A stretch of 64,000 nucleotides of DNA from NCBI RefSeq assembly GCF_030246865.1, contig NZ_CP126738.1:3345840-3409839 (forward strand). The letters are read 5' to 3'. Both the position numbers and the translations under genes were made by a program. Positions within the stretch are counted from its first letter, which is position 1, and every line of letters starts with the position of its first letter. Below are positions 9,114-18,011 of the stretch, piece after piece. The notes below the pieces were generated by a model, which was not told the origin of the DNA, searched no databases, and saw only the letters and a program-made list of their open reading frames with translations. This DNA is from Microbacterium sp. zg-B96 (lineage in GTDB: Bacteria; Actinomycetota; Actinomycetes; Actinomycetales; Microbacteriaceae).

Positions 9114-9766
9114 GACAGGCCTCCGGTTTCGGTGACGACCGGGGAAGCGGTGTCGGTTTCTGCACGCCGCGGTGAGAACCCGGCGATGCCGAGGTACACG
9201 CCGACGATCGCGGCGTAAGCGCCGAAGATGCCGACACCGATGGTCGTGCCGGTGAGGGTGAACCACTGGCCGGCGTCGTCGACGAAGTAGTCCAGCTGGT
9301 AGCCGGCCGGCACCGCGAGCAGTGCCAGGCCGAGCAGGATGGTGACCGCACCGACGACGATGGCATCGCGCGCATCGGTGACGGAAGCGCCCAACGCGCG
9401 GGCGCGGCGACGAGCGACGATGCCCGAAGCGAGTTCGGCGGCGCCGGTGGCCAGTGCCCACACGATGACGAGCGCGAAGAACATGGTCGACGTGCGCAGC
9501 CCCGCCACCCCGCCGAGCATGCCGGCGAGCATGGTCAGGATGCCGATGAGCACCGAGGTCCAGCGGCTCCCGGCCGGGAAGACCAGCCATGCCGACAGCA
9601 GCTGCACGAGCGCGGTCGCAACGGCGAAGCCGCTGAAGACGGCGAGCCCGACGGCGGCGGAGTGGTCGCCGGAGAAGGTGATCATGATTCCCGCGGTCAG
9701 CGCGAACAGCGCGCGCGCCAATTGCAGATGGCGCACGTCGAACGTGCGGGCGGGGGTGTCAGACAC
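9110..9766 (-). CDS. DUF308/HdeD-like multi-pass membrane protein
   Basis: Protein of 218 residues with about six hydrophobic helices arranged as two similar halves (residues about 14-90 and 125-195), a layout resembling the DUF308/HdeD group. The family assignment is tentative. The start is GTG 9766 (VSDTPARTFD); the frame extends further upstream but there covers the divergent promoter and the lipoprotein signal of the opposite-strand gene. It is coupled by a GTGA overlap to the 111-residue membrane protein downstream. Confidence 0.65.
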   Translation of the reverse strand: MSDTPARTFDVRHLQLARALFALTAGIMITFSGDHSAAVGLAVFSGFAVATALVQLLSAWLVFPAGSRWTSVLIGILTMLAGMLGGVAGLRTSTMFFALVIVWALATGAAELASGIVARRRARALGASVTDARDAIVVGAVTILLGLALLAVPAGYQLDYFVDDAGQWFTLTGTTIGVGIFGAYAAIVGVYLGIAGFSPRRAETDTASPVVTETGGLS

Positions 9767-9890
9767 GGCGGAACTCGTAGGCTCGAGGAAACGGGACCCT
9801 CCCAGTGTAGGTCGTCCCCGCCGGGGAGACGGGCTGTCGTGGGGCGCCCGCGCTCCAGTAGCCTGGCGTTCCCGTCCCCCGGGAGTCCCC

Positions 9891-10994
9891 GTGATCCGCA
9901 CCCGTCGCTCGTGCTTCGCCGTGGTCCTCGCCGCGGCGGTCGTCCTCACGGCCGGGTGCACCGGCGCCCCCGACGCCACCCCGAGTGCCGTGCCCCCGTC
10001 ACCGCCGGCATCATCGGCATCCGACGCTCCGCCTGCGCCGCCACACGACGTTGTGACCGGCCTCACCACGCCGTGGTCGCTGGCGCCGGTGGGCGACTCG
10101 GTGCTGATCAGCGAACGCGACACCGCGCGCATCTTCGAATTCACCGCCGCTGGCGAGCTGCGCGAACTCGCCGTGGTCGCCGATGTCGCCCACGGCGGCG
10201 AGGGCGGGCTGCTGGGGCTCGCCGCCACCGACGACGCGCTGTACGTGTACGCCACCACCGCGACGGGCAACCGCGTCGCGGTCTATCCGCTGGCCGGTTC
10301 CCCCGGGGCGCTGAGCCTGGGCACGCCGCGCACCGTGATCGACGGCCTCCCCGCCGCCGGCAACCACAACGCCGGGCGCATCGCCATCGGCCCCGACGGA
10401 ATGCTATACGTGCCGGTGGGTGACGCCGGCGACCCGCAGTCGGCGCAGGACCTGGCGGCGCTGGGCGGCAAGATCCTGCGCCTCACCCCCGACGGCGAGG
10501 TGCCGCCGGACAACCCGATCGCCGGTTCCCCGGTGTACAGCCTCGGCCACCGCAACGTGCAGGGCCTGGCCTGGGCCGCCGACGGGCGGCTGTTCGCCAG
10601 CGAGTTCGGGCAGAACACCTGGGACGAGCTGAACGTCATCGAACCGGGCGGGAACTACGGCTGGCCCGTCGTTGAGGGCACCGCCGGCGAACCCGGCTAC
10701 ATCGACCCGGTCGCGCAGTGGCCCACCGCCGCGGCCAGCCCCAGCGGCATCGCGATCGTGGCGGACACCGTGATCATCGCCAACCTGCGCGGCGAAGTGC
10801 TGCGCGCCGTTGCGGTCGAGGACCCCGCGGCATCGGTCGACCTGTTCGCCGGTCAGTACGGCCGGCTGCGCGACGTGCTGCTCGCCCCCGACGGCCGGGT
10901 GTGGCTGCTCACCAACAACACCGACGGGCGGGGCGACCCCCGGCCCGGTGACGACCGCATCGTGTCGGTGGACGTGGGCGAGGTGATCCCATGA
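9891..10994 (+). CDS. PQQ-dependent sugar dehydrogenase-like lipoprotein
   Basis: Glucose/sorbosone dehydrogenase family beta-propeller of 367 residues. It starts at GTG 9891 with a lipoprotein signal (VVLTAGC, acylated Cys23) followed by a Pro/Ser linker, so it is expected on the outer face of the membrane. Propeller motifs seen include GGEGGLLGL, AGNHNAGRI, GHRNVQGLAW and EPGGNYGWP, which hold the sugar- and cofactor-binding histidine and asparagine residues in this family. The family oxidises aldose sugars with PQQ; substrate and PQQ supply are not known here. It is convergent with the VOC gene, with only four bases between the stops. Confidence 0.88.
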   Translation: MIRTRRSCFAVVLAAAVVLTAGCTGAPDATPSAVPPSPPASSASDAPPAPPHDVVTGLTTPWSLAPVGDSVLISERDTARIFEFTAAGELRELAVVADVAHGGEGGLLGLAATDDALYVYATTATGNRVAVYPLAGSPGALSLGTPRTVIDGLPAAGNHNAGRIAIGPDGMLYVPVGDAGDPQSAQDLAALGGKILRLTPDGEVPPDNPIAGSPVYSLGHRNVQGLAWAADGRLFASEFGQNTWDELNVIEPGGNYGWPVVEGTAGEPGYIDPVAQWPTAAASPSGIAIVADTVIIANLRGEVLRAVAVEDPAASVDLFAGQYGRLRDVLLAPDGRVWLLTNNTDGRGDPRPGDDRIVSVDVGEVIP

Positions 10995-10998
10995 CGGC

Positions 10999-11901
10999 TC
11001 AGAGTTCGGCAATGACGATCTTGTGCATCTCCATCATGCGGGCGTAGGCGCCGGGGTGGTTCATCAACTGCCCCATGTTCTCCGGCACGATCTGCCAGCT
11101 CAGTCCGAACCGGTCGGCCAGCCAGCCGCACTGCTCCGCCTCCGGTATCGCCGACAGCGCCTCCCAGAGCCGGTCGATCTCGGCCTGGTCTCGACAGAGC
11201 ACTTCGAGGGAGACCCCGCACGTGAACGATTCGTCCTGGGGCACGGCGGAGTCCATGGCGGTGAACCACTGGCCCTCCAGCTGGAAGTCGCTGAACATGA
11301 CCGCGCCGACGGCGGCCGGCCCCGTCTGCTGGGGGTACTCCACGATCGTGCCGACGCGGGACCGGTCGAACAGCGCCGTGTACAGCTCGATCGCTTCCCG
11401 TGCCTGGTTCTGCGCGGCGCCGCCGAACAGCAGGCTGGGCATGAGGAACGGCCGCGGGTCGCCCTCGGGGTCGGTCAGCGAGAGCTGCCAGCTCACCCCG
11501 TAGCGGTCCTGCACCCAGCCGTAGCGCGGGCTGTAGGGGTACTCGCCGAGCTCCATCAGCACGCTGCCGCCATCTGCCAGGCTCGCCCACAGAGCGTCGA
11601 GCCGCTCACGGGCGGCACCCGCGTCGCCGTGGAACAGCAGCGGGTCGAAGTTGAGGGTGAACGACACCGACGGGTTCGGGTGGAACTCCGGGCCGGCGTT
11701 GATCAGGCTCAATCTGTAGCCGTCGATCACCACCTCGACCGTCAGTTCGGCGCCGGCGAAGTCGCTCTGAAACCCGGGCAGACCCTCGTTCGGGTAGCGG
11801 GCCGTGACCGCCGAGGTCGAGCCGGGAAACGCCGTGGTGTAGAACTGGGCCGCCTCGGCCGCATTGCGATCGAACCAGATGTTGGGAACGATTTTCTGCA
11901 C
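10999..11901 (-). CDS. Duplicated VOC/PhnB-like protein (3-dmu-9_3-mt fold)
   Basis: Protein of 300 residues made of two similar halves, each with the PhnB/3-demethylubiquinone-9-methyltransferase-like VOC pattern (KIVPNIWFDRNAAEAAQFY at the start of half 1; MPSLLFGGAAQNQAREAIELY at the start of half 2). Each half ends with WLADRFGLSWQ-type motifs (GWVQDRYGVSWQ and GWLADRFGLSWQ). Despite the family name these are usually metal-independent or of unknown activity. Start is GTG 11901 because AAGGAGG sits six bases upstream; the alternative GTG at 11928 lacks such a site. Confidence 0.88.
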   Translation of the reverse strand: MQKIVPNIWFDRNAAEAAQFYTTAFPGSTSAVTARYPNEGLPGFQSDFAGAELTVEVVIDGYRLSLINAGPEFHPNPSVSFTLNFDPLLFHGDAGAARERLDALWASLADGGSVLMELGEYPYSPRYGWVQDRYGVSWQLSLTDPEGDPRPFLMPSLLFGGAAQNQAREAIELYTALFDRSRVGTIVEYPQQTGPAAVGAVMFSDFQLEGQWFTAMDSAVPQDESFTCGVSLEVLCRDQAEIDRLWEALSAIPEAEQCGWLADRFGLSWQIVPENMGQLMNHPGAYARMMEMHKIVIAEL

Positions 11902-11998
11902 GGAAGACCTCCTTGTCGATGCCGTCACCGCCCAGCATCCGCCCGCCTCCCGGCACGCGCAAGGGCCCGGCGGCGCGCGCCGGGCCCGTCGCGTCGGG

Positions 11999-12451
11999 TC
12001 AGCCGACGGCCTTTTTGACGAGCTTCCGCACCGTCTCGTCGACGGCGTCGGTGTACTCGAGGACGGCGAACGCGGTCGGCCAGAACTCGCCGTCGTCCAG
12101 CGCCGCGACCTCGTTGAAGCCGATGTTGGCGTACCGGGTGTCGAACTTCGACGCCGGCTGGAAGAAGGTCAGCACCTTGCCATCCTTGGCATACGACGGA
12201 AAGCCGTACCAGGTCTTCGGATCCAAGCCGGGTGCCGTCTCGGTGACGGCGGCGTGGAAGCGTTCCGCGATCGTCTTGTCGGGTTCGGGGAGCGCCGCGA
12301 TCGCGTCGAGGCAGGCCTGCGCCTCCTTCTGCTTCTTCGCGGCGCCCTTGCCGTTGCCCGCCTGCGCCTTCAGCTCCTCGGCGCGCTGCTTCATCGCTGC
12401 GCGCTCGTCGGCGCTGAAGGTGCTGTCGGTGCTCGTGCGGGTGTCGGCCAT
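11999..12451 (-). CDS. DUF1801-type (YdhG-like) protein
   Basis: Protein of 150 residues. The N-terminal 50 residues are a charged Lys/Glu/Ala helix. The rest carries the DUF1801 pattern around AAVTETAPGLDPKTWYGFPSY and FFQPASKFDTRYANIGF, a frataxin-like fold whose bacterial role is not established. It begins one base after the stop of the VOC gene, so it is in an operon with AraC and VOC genes. Confidence 0.8.
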   Translation of the reverse strand: MADTRTSTDSTFSADERAAMKQRAEELKAQAGNGKGAAKKQKEAQACLDAIAALPEPDKTIAERFHAAVTETAPGLDPKTWYGFPSYAKDGKVLTFFQPASKFDTRYANIGFNEVAALDDGEFWPTAFAVLEYTDAVDETVRKLVKKAVG

Positions 12452-12452
12452 G

Positions 12453-12869
12453 TCAGTCCTTCCTGTTCTGCTGGATGCGCACCAGGTTGCCGGCCGGGTC
12501 GCGGAACGCGGCGTCGCGCACCCCGTAGTCCTGGTCGATGGGCTCCTGTACGACGTCGGCGCCGGCGGCCGCGATCGCCGCGAACGTGGCATCCAGGTCG
12601 TCGGTGGCGAGGTTCACGCCGAAGTAGCTGCCCTTGGTGATGATCTCAAGCAGCACCTCGCGCTCTTCGTCGGAAAGCTCTCCCCCGACTCCGGGTGGGT
12701 GCAGCACGATCGCGGTGTCCGGCTGGCCCGGAGGGCCCACCGTGATCCAGCGCATGTTCTCGTATCCGACATCCAGCCTCACTTCGAACCCGAGGACGTC
12801 GCGGTAGAAGGCGACGGATGCCTCGGGGTCGGTGTGCGGCAGGAAGCTCGATTGAATCGTGATGTCCAT
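12453..12869 (-). CDS. VOC-family (glyoxalase/bleomycin-resistance fold) protein
   Basis: Single VOC-domain protein of 138 residues beginning MDITIQSSFLPHTDPEASVAFYRDVLGFEV-like, with the second beta-alpha-beta unit around YFGVNLATDDLDATFAAI and the terminal VRDAAFRDPAGNLVRIQQ. The His/Glu positions of metal-binding VOC enzymes are partly present (HTDPE, DPAGN), but activity cannot be assigned. It lies five bases downstream of an AraC-type regulator, an arrangement common for regulator-controlled VOC genes in actinobacteria. Confidence 0.88.
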   Translation of the reverse strand: MDITIQSSFLPHTDPEASVAFYRDVLGFEVRLDVGYENMRWITVGPPGQPDTAIVLHPPGVGGELSDEEREVLLEIITKGSYFGVNLATDDLDATFAAIAAAGADVVQEPIDQDYGVRDAAFRDPAGNLVRIQQNRKD

Positions 12870-12874
12870 GACCG

Positions 12875-13354
12875 TCACGCTACGAGCGCGGGTGCGTCCT
12901 GCGCTTCTCGATTCCTGACCGGTTTGGTGATCTGTTTCGCGATACAAGGCAGCATGCCCGGTCGAAACGGCGCGCCCCGCTCGCGGTAGACGCTCGGGGG
13001 TACGCCGACCAGTTCGGTGAACCGGGTGCTGAACGTTCCCAGCGACGAGGAGCCGACTGCGAAGCAGACGTCGGTGACGGTCAGGTCCCCGCGGCGCAGC
13101 AGCGTCATCGCCCGCTCGATGCGGCGCGTCATGAGGTAGGAGTAGGGCGATTCGCCGTAGGCGAGCTTGAACTGACGGCTCAGGTGACCGGCCGAGAGAT
13201 GCACGTCGCGCGCGAGCGACTGCACGTCCAGCGGTTTGGCGTACTCGCGATCCATGCGGTCGCGCACGCGCCGGAGGAGGACGAGCGTCTGCAGATCCTG
13301 CCGCGTCCGGGAGGTCACGTCCCGATGATGGCACGCAGGATCGCGCATCGCCAC
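12875..13354 (-). CDS. AraC-family transcriptional regulator
   Basis: Short AraC-type regulator consisting almost only of the double helix-turn-helix DNA-binding domain. Helix-turn-helix 1 is in DVQSLARDVHLSAGHLSRQFK; helix-turn-helix 2 is in TVTDVCFAVGSSSLGTFSTRF, followed by GVPPSVYRER. There is no sugar-binding domain. The start is uncertain: GTG 13354, ATG 13348 and GTG 13318 are in frame and none has a strong ribosome site. It probably regulates the VOC and DUF1801 genes directly downstream. Confidence 0.85.
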   Translation of the reverse strand: MAMRDPACHHRDVTSRTRQDLQTLVLLRRVRDRMDREYAKPLDVQSLARDVHLSAGHLSRQFKLAYGESPYSYLMTRRIERAMTLLRRGDLTVTDVCFAVGSSSLGTFSTRFTELVGVPPSVYRERGAPFRPGMLPCIAKQITKPVRNREAQDAPALVA

Positions 13355-13369
13355 GCCCCGCGTGGGACC

Positions 13370-14893
13370 TCAGCGGCCGGAACGATCCCGCTGCCGACGC
13401 AGCTCGCGGCGGCGCTGCATCCGCTGCCGCAGCCGCCGGTCGCTCGCGGCGACAGCGACCACCGGCACCGGTTGGGTGACGAGCGCGTCGACCACCATCG
13501 AGCCGTCGACGGGCCCGACGACGGGGATCGGGACGGTGGGGGTCGGCATCTCGGGGTCGACAGGCAGGGTGGCCAGGCGCCGGTGCTCGCGGATGTACGA
13601 GGGGATGAGCAGCAGCACCGCGCCGAGCCACGCCAGCGGATTGCTCCAGGCGACACCGGCGAAGCCGAGGAGACCGCCGAGGATCACCGCGGCACCCACG
13701 CGCATGACCAGTTCGACCGCTCCGGTCACGGTGGGGATGAGCGTATGTCCGAGCCCTTGCAGCGCGCCGCGGACCACGAACAGCACGCCCAGCAGGCTGT
13801 AGCTGACGCCGTTGATCACGAGCATGAGTGCGGCGAGGTCGACCACCTGGTCCGAACCGTCGCCGACGAACAGGCGCACCATGCCGCTGCCGAACAGCAC
13901 CAGCAGCGCGCCGAGCACGACGGAGGCGGCGATCGTCATCCACGTCGCCTGCACGACGCCGCGACGGATGCGGTCTGGGCGGCGCCCGCCGAGGTTCTGC
14001 GCCACGTACATCGACACCGCAAGACCCAGCGACTGCAGCATCGCCACGGCGAGACCGTCGACGCGGGATGCCGTCGTGTACGCGGCGACCGCGTCGGCAC
14101 CGAGCTCGTTCAGGCGCACCTGAACGGCGAGGGCGCCGATGGCGATGATGGATGCCTGGAAGCCCATCGGCAGGCCCAGCCGCAGGTGCTCGACGACATC
14201 GGCGCGCACGATGCGCCAGTCCGACCGGCGCATGTGCAGCGCCGGAACGCGGCGGTGCACGAAGTTCAGGCACAGCACGACCGAGACGCCCTGGGCGATG
14301 ACCGTCGCCAGAGCCGCACCGCCGACGCCCCACGCGAGCGGGCCGACCATCAGGACGACCAGACCCACGTTGAGCAGGCACGACACGGTGAGGAAGATCA
14401 GCGGCGTGCGGGAGTCGCCGATGGCGCGGATGATCGCGGCGAGGTAGTTGAAGAACAGCATCGCGCCGGAGCCGAGGAACGTGACCTGCGCGAAGATCGT
14501 CGCCTCGGCCATCAGCTCGGGCGGTGTCTGCAGCAGCGCGAGCATCGGCTCGGAGAGCAGGGGCCCGGCGATGGTGAGGATCACCGAAGCGATGCCGGTG
14601 AGCAGCGTCCCGGCCGCGACCGACCGGCGCACGCCCTGGTGGTCGCGCGCGCCGAACGCCTGGGCGGTGGGGATCGCGAACCCGCTGGTGAGACCCCACA
14701 CGAAACCGAGGAGGAAGAACGTGATGCTTCCGGTCGCCCCCACGGCGGCGAGCGCCTGCACGCCGAGCTGCCGGCCCACGACCAGGGCGTCGGCGAACTG
14801 GTAGAGCTGCTGCACCGCGTTTCCCAGCAGCAACGGCACGGAGAACAGGAGGATGACGCGCCAGGGGGTGCCAGTGGTCAGGGACGTGGACAT
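13370..14893 (-). CDS. MATE-family multidrug/metabolite exporter
   Basis: Integral membrane antiporter of 507 residues with twelve hydrophobic helices in two repeats of six. Typical segments are PLLLGNAVQQLYQFADALVVGRQLG in the first helix pair (cited in parts) and VRLNELGADAVAAYT at the start of the second half. MATE proteins expel cationic or organic compounds using sodium or proton gradients. A Pro/Val-rich and then Arg-rich cytoplasmic tail of about 70 residues is longer than usual. Start ATG 14893 (MSTSLTTG); an upstream ATG at 14932 would add 13 Arg/Cys-rich residues. It is divergent from the FMN reductase gene across a palindrome-rich region. Confidence 0.9.
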   Translation of the reverse strand: MSTSLTTGTPWRVILLFSVPLLLGNAVQQLYQFADALVVGRQLGVQALAAVGATGSITFFLLGFVWGLTSGFAIPTAQAFGARDHQGVRRSVAAGTLLTGIASVILTIAGPLLSEPMLALLQTPPELMAEATIFAQVTFLGSGAMLFFNYLAAIIRAIGDSRTPLIFLTVSCLLNVGLVVLMVGPLAWGVGGAALATVIAQGVSVVLCLNFVHRRVPALHMRRSDWRIVRADVVEHLRLGLPMGFQASIIAIGALAVQVRLNELGADAVAAYTTASRVDGLAVAMLQSLGLAVSMYVAQNLGGRRPDRIRRGVVQATWMTIAASVVLGALLVLFGSGMVRLFVGDGSDQVVDLAALMLVINGVSYSLLGVLFVVRGALQGLGHTLIPTVTGAVELVMRVGAAVILGGLLGFAGVAWSNPLAWLGAVLLLIPSYIREHRRLATLPVDPEMPTPTVPIPVVGPVDGSMVVDALVTQPVPVVAVAASDRRLRQRMQRRRELRRQRDRSGR

Positions 14894-14955
14894 GCAGGGC
14901 TTTCGACGGGAGCAGACGGGGAGCGGGCGCACTCGCGCGCCGACGGATCATCCTA

Positions 14956-14984
14956 TCGATTTCGATCGAATCGATTCGAATCGA
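14956..14984. promoter_or_regulatory. Overlapping TCGA palindromes, candidate operator
   Basis: Between the divergent MATE and reductase genes lie the nested palindromes TTCGATCGAA (14961-14970) and CGAATCGATTCG (14967-14978), followed by another ATTCGAAT unit. This A/T-richer patch stands out and fits a binding site for a dimeric regulator controlling one or both genes. The regulator is unknown. Confidence 0.45.
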
Positions 14985-15105
14985 CGCACCCGTGCCGGCC
15001 AGCCCCTCGACTAGCACTGCCGCGGGGCACCGGCAACCCCTGCGCCGGCGTGGACGCGCGGCGAAGACTGGAAGAGCGCAGCCGCGTGTGACGACGGGAG
15101 CCACC

Positions 15106-15696
15106 ATGACCGAGATCATCCAGCACGAGCCGCCGTACACCGTCGGCTACTTCGTCGGCAGCCTGGCGAAGGCATCCATCAATCGCACGCTGTCCAAGGC
15201 CCTCATCGCCGTCGCGCCGGACGAGCTGCAGTTCCGGGAGATCCCGATCGGCGACCTGGCGCTGTACAGCTACGACTACGACGCGGACTATCCGCCCGAG
15301 GGTCGTGCGCTCAAGCAGGCCATCGCCGACGTGGATGCCGTGCTGTTCATCACCCCGGAGTACAACCGCTCCGTCCCCGGCGCGCTGAAGAACGCGATCG
15401 ACTGGGCCAGTCGCCCCTGGGGCACCAACTCGTTCGCCGGCAAGCCATCGGGGGTGATCGGCGGCTCGATCGGAGCGATCGGTACGGCCGTGGCGCAGCA
15501 GAGTCTCAAGGGGATGATGGCCTTCTGCAATTCGCCGATGTTCAACTCGGTCGAGGCATACATCCACATGCGCGAAGGCCTGTTCACCCCCGACGGCGAG
15601 GTGACCGACGAGGGCACCCGCGAGTTCCTCCGCACCTACATGGAGCAGTACTCGCTGTTCGTACGGCGCGTACTCACCGTCGTCCCGCAACGCTGA
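15106..15696 (+). CDS. NAD(P)H-dependent FMN reductase-like flavoprotein
   Basis: Flavodoxin-like protein of 196 residues. GYFVGSLAKASINRTL (about 14-29) is the phosphate-binding loop for FMN, and ITPEYNRSVPGALKNAIDW (about 82-100) is the second FMN loop of the family. Such enzymes reduce quinones, azo dyes or chromate using NAD(P)H. GGGAG lies upstream of ATG 15106. It is followed after 14 bp by a zinc alcohol dehydrogenase and then an SDR, suggesting a redox/detoxification operon. Confidence 0.92.
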   Translation: MTEIIQHEPPYTVGYFVGSLAKASINRTLSKALIAVAPDELQFREIPIGDLALYSYDYDADYPPEGRALKQAIADVDAVLFITPEYNRSVPGALKNAIDWASRPWGTNSFAGKPSGVIGGSIGAIGTAVAQQSLKGMMAFCNSPMFNSVEAYIHMREGLFTPDGEVTDEGTREFLRTYMEQYSLFVRRVLTVVPQR

Positions 15697-15710
15697 CGAA
15701 AGGACAGAGC

Positions 15711-16733
15711 ATGCGCGCAGTGATCATGCACGGAGCCCGGGATGTCCGGGTCGAAGACCGCGAGAACCCGACGATCGTCGAACCGACCGACGCGATCATC
15801 CGTGTGACGGCGAGCTGCATCTGCGGATCGGATCTGTGGCCGTACCGCGGCGCCGATCGCATCTCGCACCCCAGGCGCATGGGCCACGAGTACGTCGGCG
15901 TGGTCACTGAGATCGGAGACGCTGTGCGCACCGTGAAGGTCGGCGACTTCGTCGTCGGCTCGTTCTTCGCCTCCGACGACACCTGCGAGATCTGCCGGGC
16001 GGGGTACCAGTCCCGCTGCGTGCATGCCGTGTCGATGGGCTCCATCGGCACCCAGGCGGAATTCGCCCGCATCCCCCTGGCCGACGGCACCCTCGTCGCG
16101 ACCCCGGGTCACCCCGATGCCGATCTGATCCCGTCCCTGCTCGCGGCATCCGACGTGCTGGGAACCGGATGGTTCGCCGCCGTCGCAGCCCAGGCCGGCC
16201 CCGGCAAGACCGTCGTCGTGGTGGGCGATGGTGCCGTCGGGCTCATGGGCATCCTCGCGGCACGAGAGCTGGGCGCCGAGCGCATCATCGCGATGAGCCG
16301 GCACGCCGACCGGCAGGCGCTGGCACGCGAGTATGGCGCCACCGACGTCGTCGAGGAGCGCGGCGACGAAGGCGTGGCCCGCATCAAGCGGCTCACCAGC
16401 GGCCTCGGCGCACATTCGGTGATCGAAGCGGTCGGCACGCAGGAGTCGATGATGCAGGCGATCCGCGCCACCCGGCCCGGCGGACACATCGGCTACGTCG
16501 GCGTCTCCCACGATGTCGCACTGCCCGGAAACGAGGTGTTCTTCGCGCTCGTGCATCTGCAGGGAGGGCCGGCACCGGTACGCCGGTTCCTGCCCGAACT
16601 GATCCAGATGATCTGGGACCGCAAGATCGACCCGGGCAAGGTGTTCGACCTCACCCTCCCCCTCGAGGATGCCGCCGAGGGCTACCGCGCGATGGATGAG
16701 CGCCGGGCGACGAAAGTCCTGCTCAGCGTGTGA
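15711..16733 (+). CDS. Zinc-dependent alcohol dehydrogenase family protein
   Basis: Medium-chain dehydrogenase/reductase, 340 residues. Catalytic zinc ligands Cys38 (CICGSD) and His59-Glu60 (GHEYVG) are present. The structural zinc lobe reads D-D-T-C-E-I-C with Cys92, Cys95 and Cys103, so the first of the usual four cysteines appears replaced by aspartate (about 89). The NAD(P)-binding motif is VVVVGDGAVGLMG. It oxidises alcohols or reduces aldehydes or quinones; the substrate is unknown. AAAGGA lies upstream of ATG 15711. Confidence 0.93.
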   Translation: MRAVIMHGARDVRVEDRENPTIVEPTDAIIRVTASCICGSDLWPYRGADRISHPRRMGHEYVGVVTEIGDAVRTVKVGDFVVGSFFASDDTCEICRAGYQSRCVHAVSMGSIGTQAEFARIPLADGTLVATPGHPDADLIPSLLAASDVLGTGWFAAVAAQAGPGKTVVVVGDGAVGLMGILAARELGAERIIAMSRHADRQALAREYGATDVVEERGDEGVARIKRLTSGLGAHSVIEAVGTQESMMQAIRATRPGGHIGYVGVSHDVALPGNEVFFALVHLQGGPAPVRRFLPELIQMIWDRKIDPGKVFDLTLPLEDAAEGYRAMDERRATKVLLSV

Positions 16734-16840
16734 TCTGAGAGCCGTGCGCACTGCCCCTTCCGCGTGGTCAGACCACGTGGGAGGATGTGCTCGAGGAGCC
16801 CCTCCGCCGGAGGAGAACTCGGAGCGAAAGGCAGAAGATC

Positions 16841-17623
16841 ATGGCCCGCACGGCCGTCATCACCGGTTCAGCCAGCGGAATCGGCAAGGCAACATCGCAG
16901 CTGTTCGTCGAGCGCGGGTACCGCGTGATCGGCGTCGACATCGCAGGGGCCGACGTCAATGTCGACCTCACCACGGCGGCGGGGCGTGAGGCGCTGGTCG
17001 CGGAGGTGACCAGGCTTTCCGGCGGCACTGTCGATGTCGTCGTCGCCAACGCCGGGCTCTCCTCCCCGACGGCGGCCACGGCCGCCGTCAACTACTTCGG
17101 CGCCGTCGCCACGCTCGAGGGCCTGCGACCCCTCATGGCCGCCGCCGAGGCACCACGCGCCGTCGCGACCGCCTCGATGGCCTCGCTGTTCCCGGTCGAT
17201 GACACGCTGCTGGCCGCCTTCCTCGCCGGGGACGAACCGGCTGCTCTCGCCCGCGCCGCCGAATTGGCCGCCGGCGCGCCTGAGACAGCCAACATGATCT
17301 ACTCCACCTCGAAGCGTGCGCTCGCACTGTGGATGCGCCGCAACGCCCCCACCCCCGCGTGGGCGGGCACGGGGATCGCGCTGAACGGAGTGGCACCCGG
17401 CGTCGTGGCGACCCCGATGACGGCCGACCTCACCGCGACGGAAGAAGCCAAGGCATCCCTGCTCCAAATGGTGCCGATGCCACTGAACGGCATCTTCGGC
17501 CCCCTCCAGGTCGCCTATCTCATCGCCTGGCTCGTCAGCGTGGAGAACGCCCACCTGTGCGGTCAGATGATCTTCATCGACGGCGGGTCGGATGCCGTCA
17601 TCCGCGGGGATTCCACCTGGTGA
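16841..17623 (+). CDS. Short-chain dehydrogenase/reductase, 3alpha-HSD-like
   Basis: Classical SDR of 260 residues with cofactor motif TGSASGIG (8-15), structural NAG (70-72), a catalytic serine in ASMAS, and Tyr154-x3-Lys158 (YSTSK). A roughly 25-residue insertion (DTLLAAFLAGDEPAALARA) precedes the catalytic tyrosine, as in bacterial 3alpha-hydroxysteroid/carbonyl reductase relatives. The substrate is unknown. Start at ATG 16841 after GCGAAAGGCAG. It is convergent with the DUF2255 gene, with three bases between the stops. Confidence 0.92.
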   Translation: MARTAVITGSASGIGKATSQLFVERGYRVIGVDIAGADVNVDLTTAAGREALVAEVTRLSGGTVDVVVANAGLSSPTAATAAVNYFGAVATLEGLRPLMAAAEAPRAVATASMASLFPVDDTLLAAFLAGDEPAALARAAELAAGAPETANMIYSTSKRALALWMRRNAPTPAWAGTGIALNGVAPGVVATPMTADLTATEEAKASLLQMVPMPLNGIFGPLQVAYLIAWLVSVENAHLCGQMIFIDGGSDAVIRGDSTW

Positions 17624-17626
17624 CCG

Positions 17627-18001
17627 TCAGCGCGGCATGACCCGAAGCGTGGTCTCGAGCACGTCGGCGCCAGTGATGGCGCCGACGGGCCCGGGACCGT
17701 AACGGTCGTACTTCGCGTGCAGCACCGCGTCGAGCGCTTCTCGCACCTCGGGGTCGGCCCGCTCGAAGGTGACATCCTTCTCCACGCCGCCGGCACTGAT
17801 CCGGCCTCGTCCGGACCGCACCGCCCGCCGGAACCAGCCATTGTTCGGCCCGGCTGCGGAGCGGATGTACACCGCGTCACCGACCACGCCGTTCCAGATG
17901 GTCACATAGGGGCGCAGGGTTCCGTCCTCGCGCTCGAACGTCACCCGCAGTTCGGTGGCTTCGCCGACCTTACGCAGTTCGTCGGGGTCCCATGCAGTCA
18001 T
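17627..18001 (-). CDS. DUF2255 family protein
   Basis: Small protein of 124 residues of the DUF2255 family, a split-barrel-like fold recognisable by TFEREDGTLRPYVTIWNGVV, then VYIRSAAGPNNGWFRRAV and GRISAGGVEKDVTFE. It resembles F420- or flavin-dependent nitroreductase-like domains in length and motif order, but no activity is established. It starts ten bases after the stop of the aldo/keto reductase gene and is probably co-transcribed with it. Confidence 0.88.
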   Translation of the reverse strand: MTAWDPDELRKVGEATELRVTFEREDGTLRPYVTIWNGVVGDAVYIRSAAGPNNGWFRRAVRSGRGRISAGGVEKDVTFERADPEVREALDAVLHAKYDRYGPGPVGAITGADVLETTLRVMPR

Positions 18002-18011
18002 CGCTGTGTCC

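Noticed and set aside
12453..15140. 895-codon minus-strand frame through the MATE and AraC genes
   Set aside because: Only its last 138 codons (VOC protein) match a family; the rest is a frame shadow of MATE and AraC.
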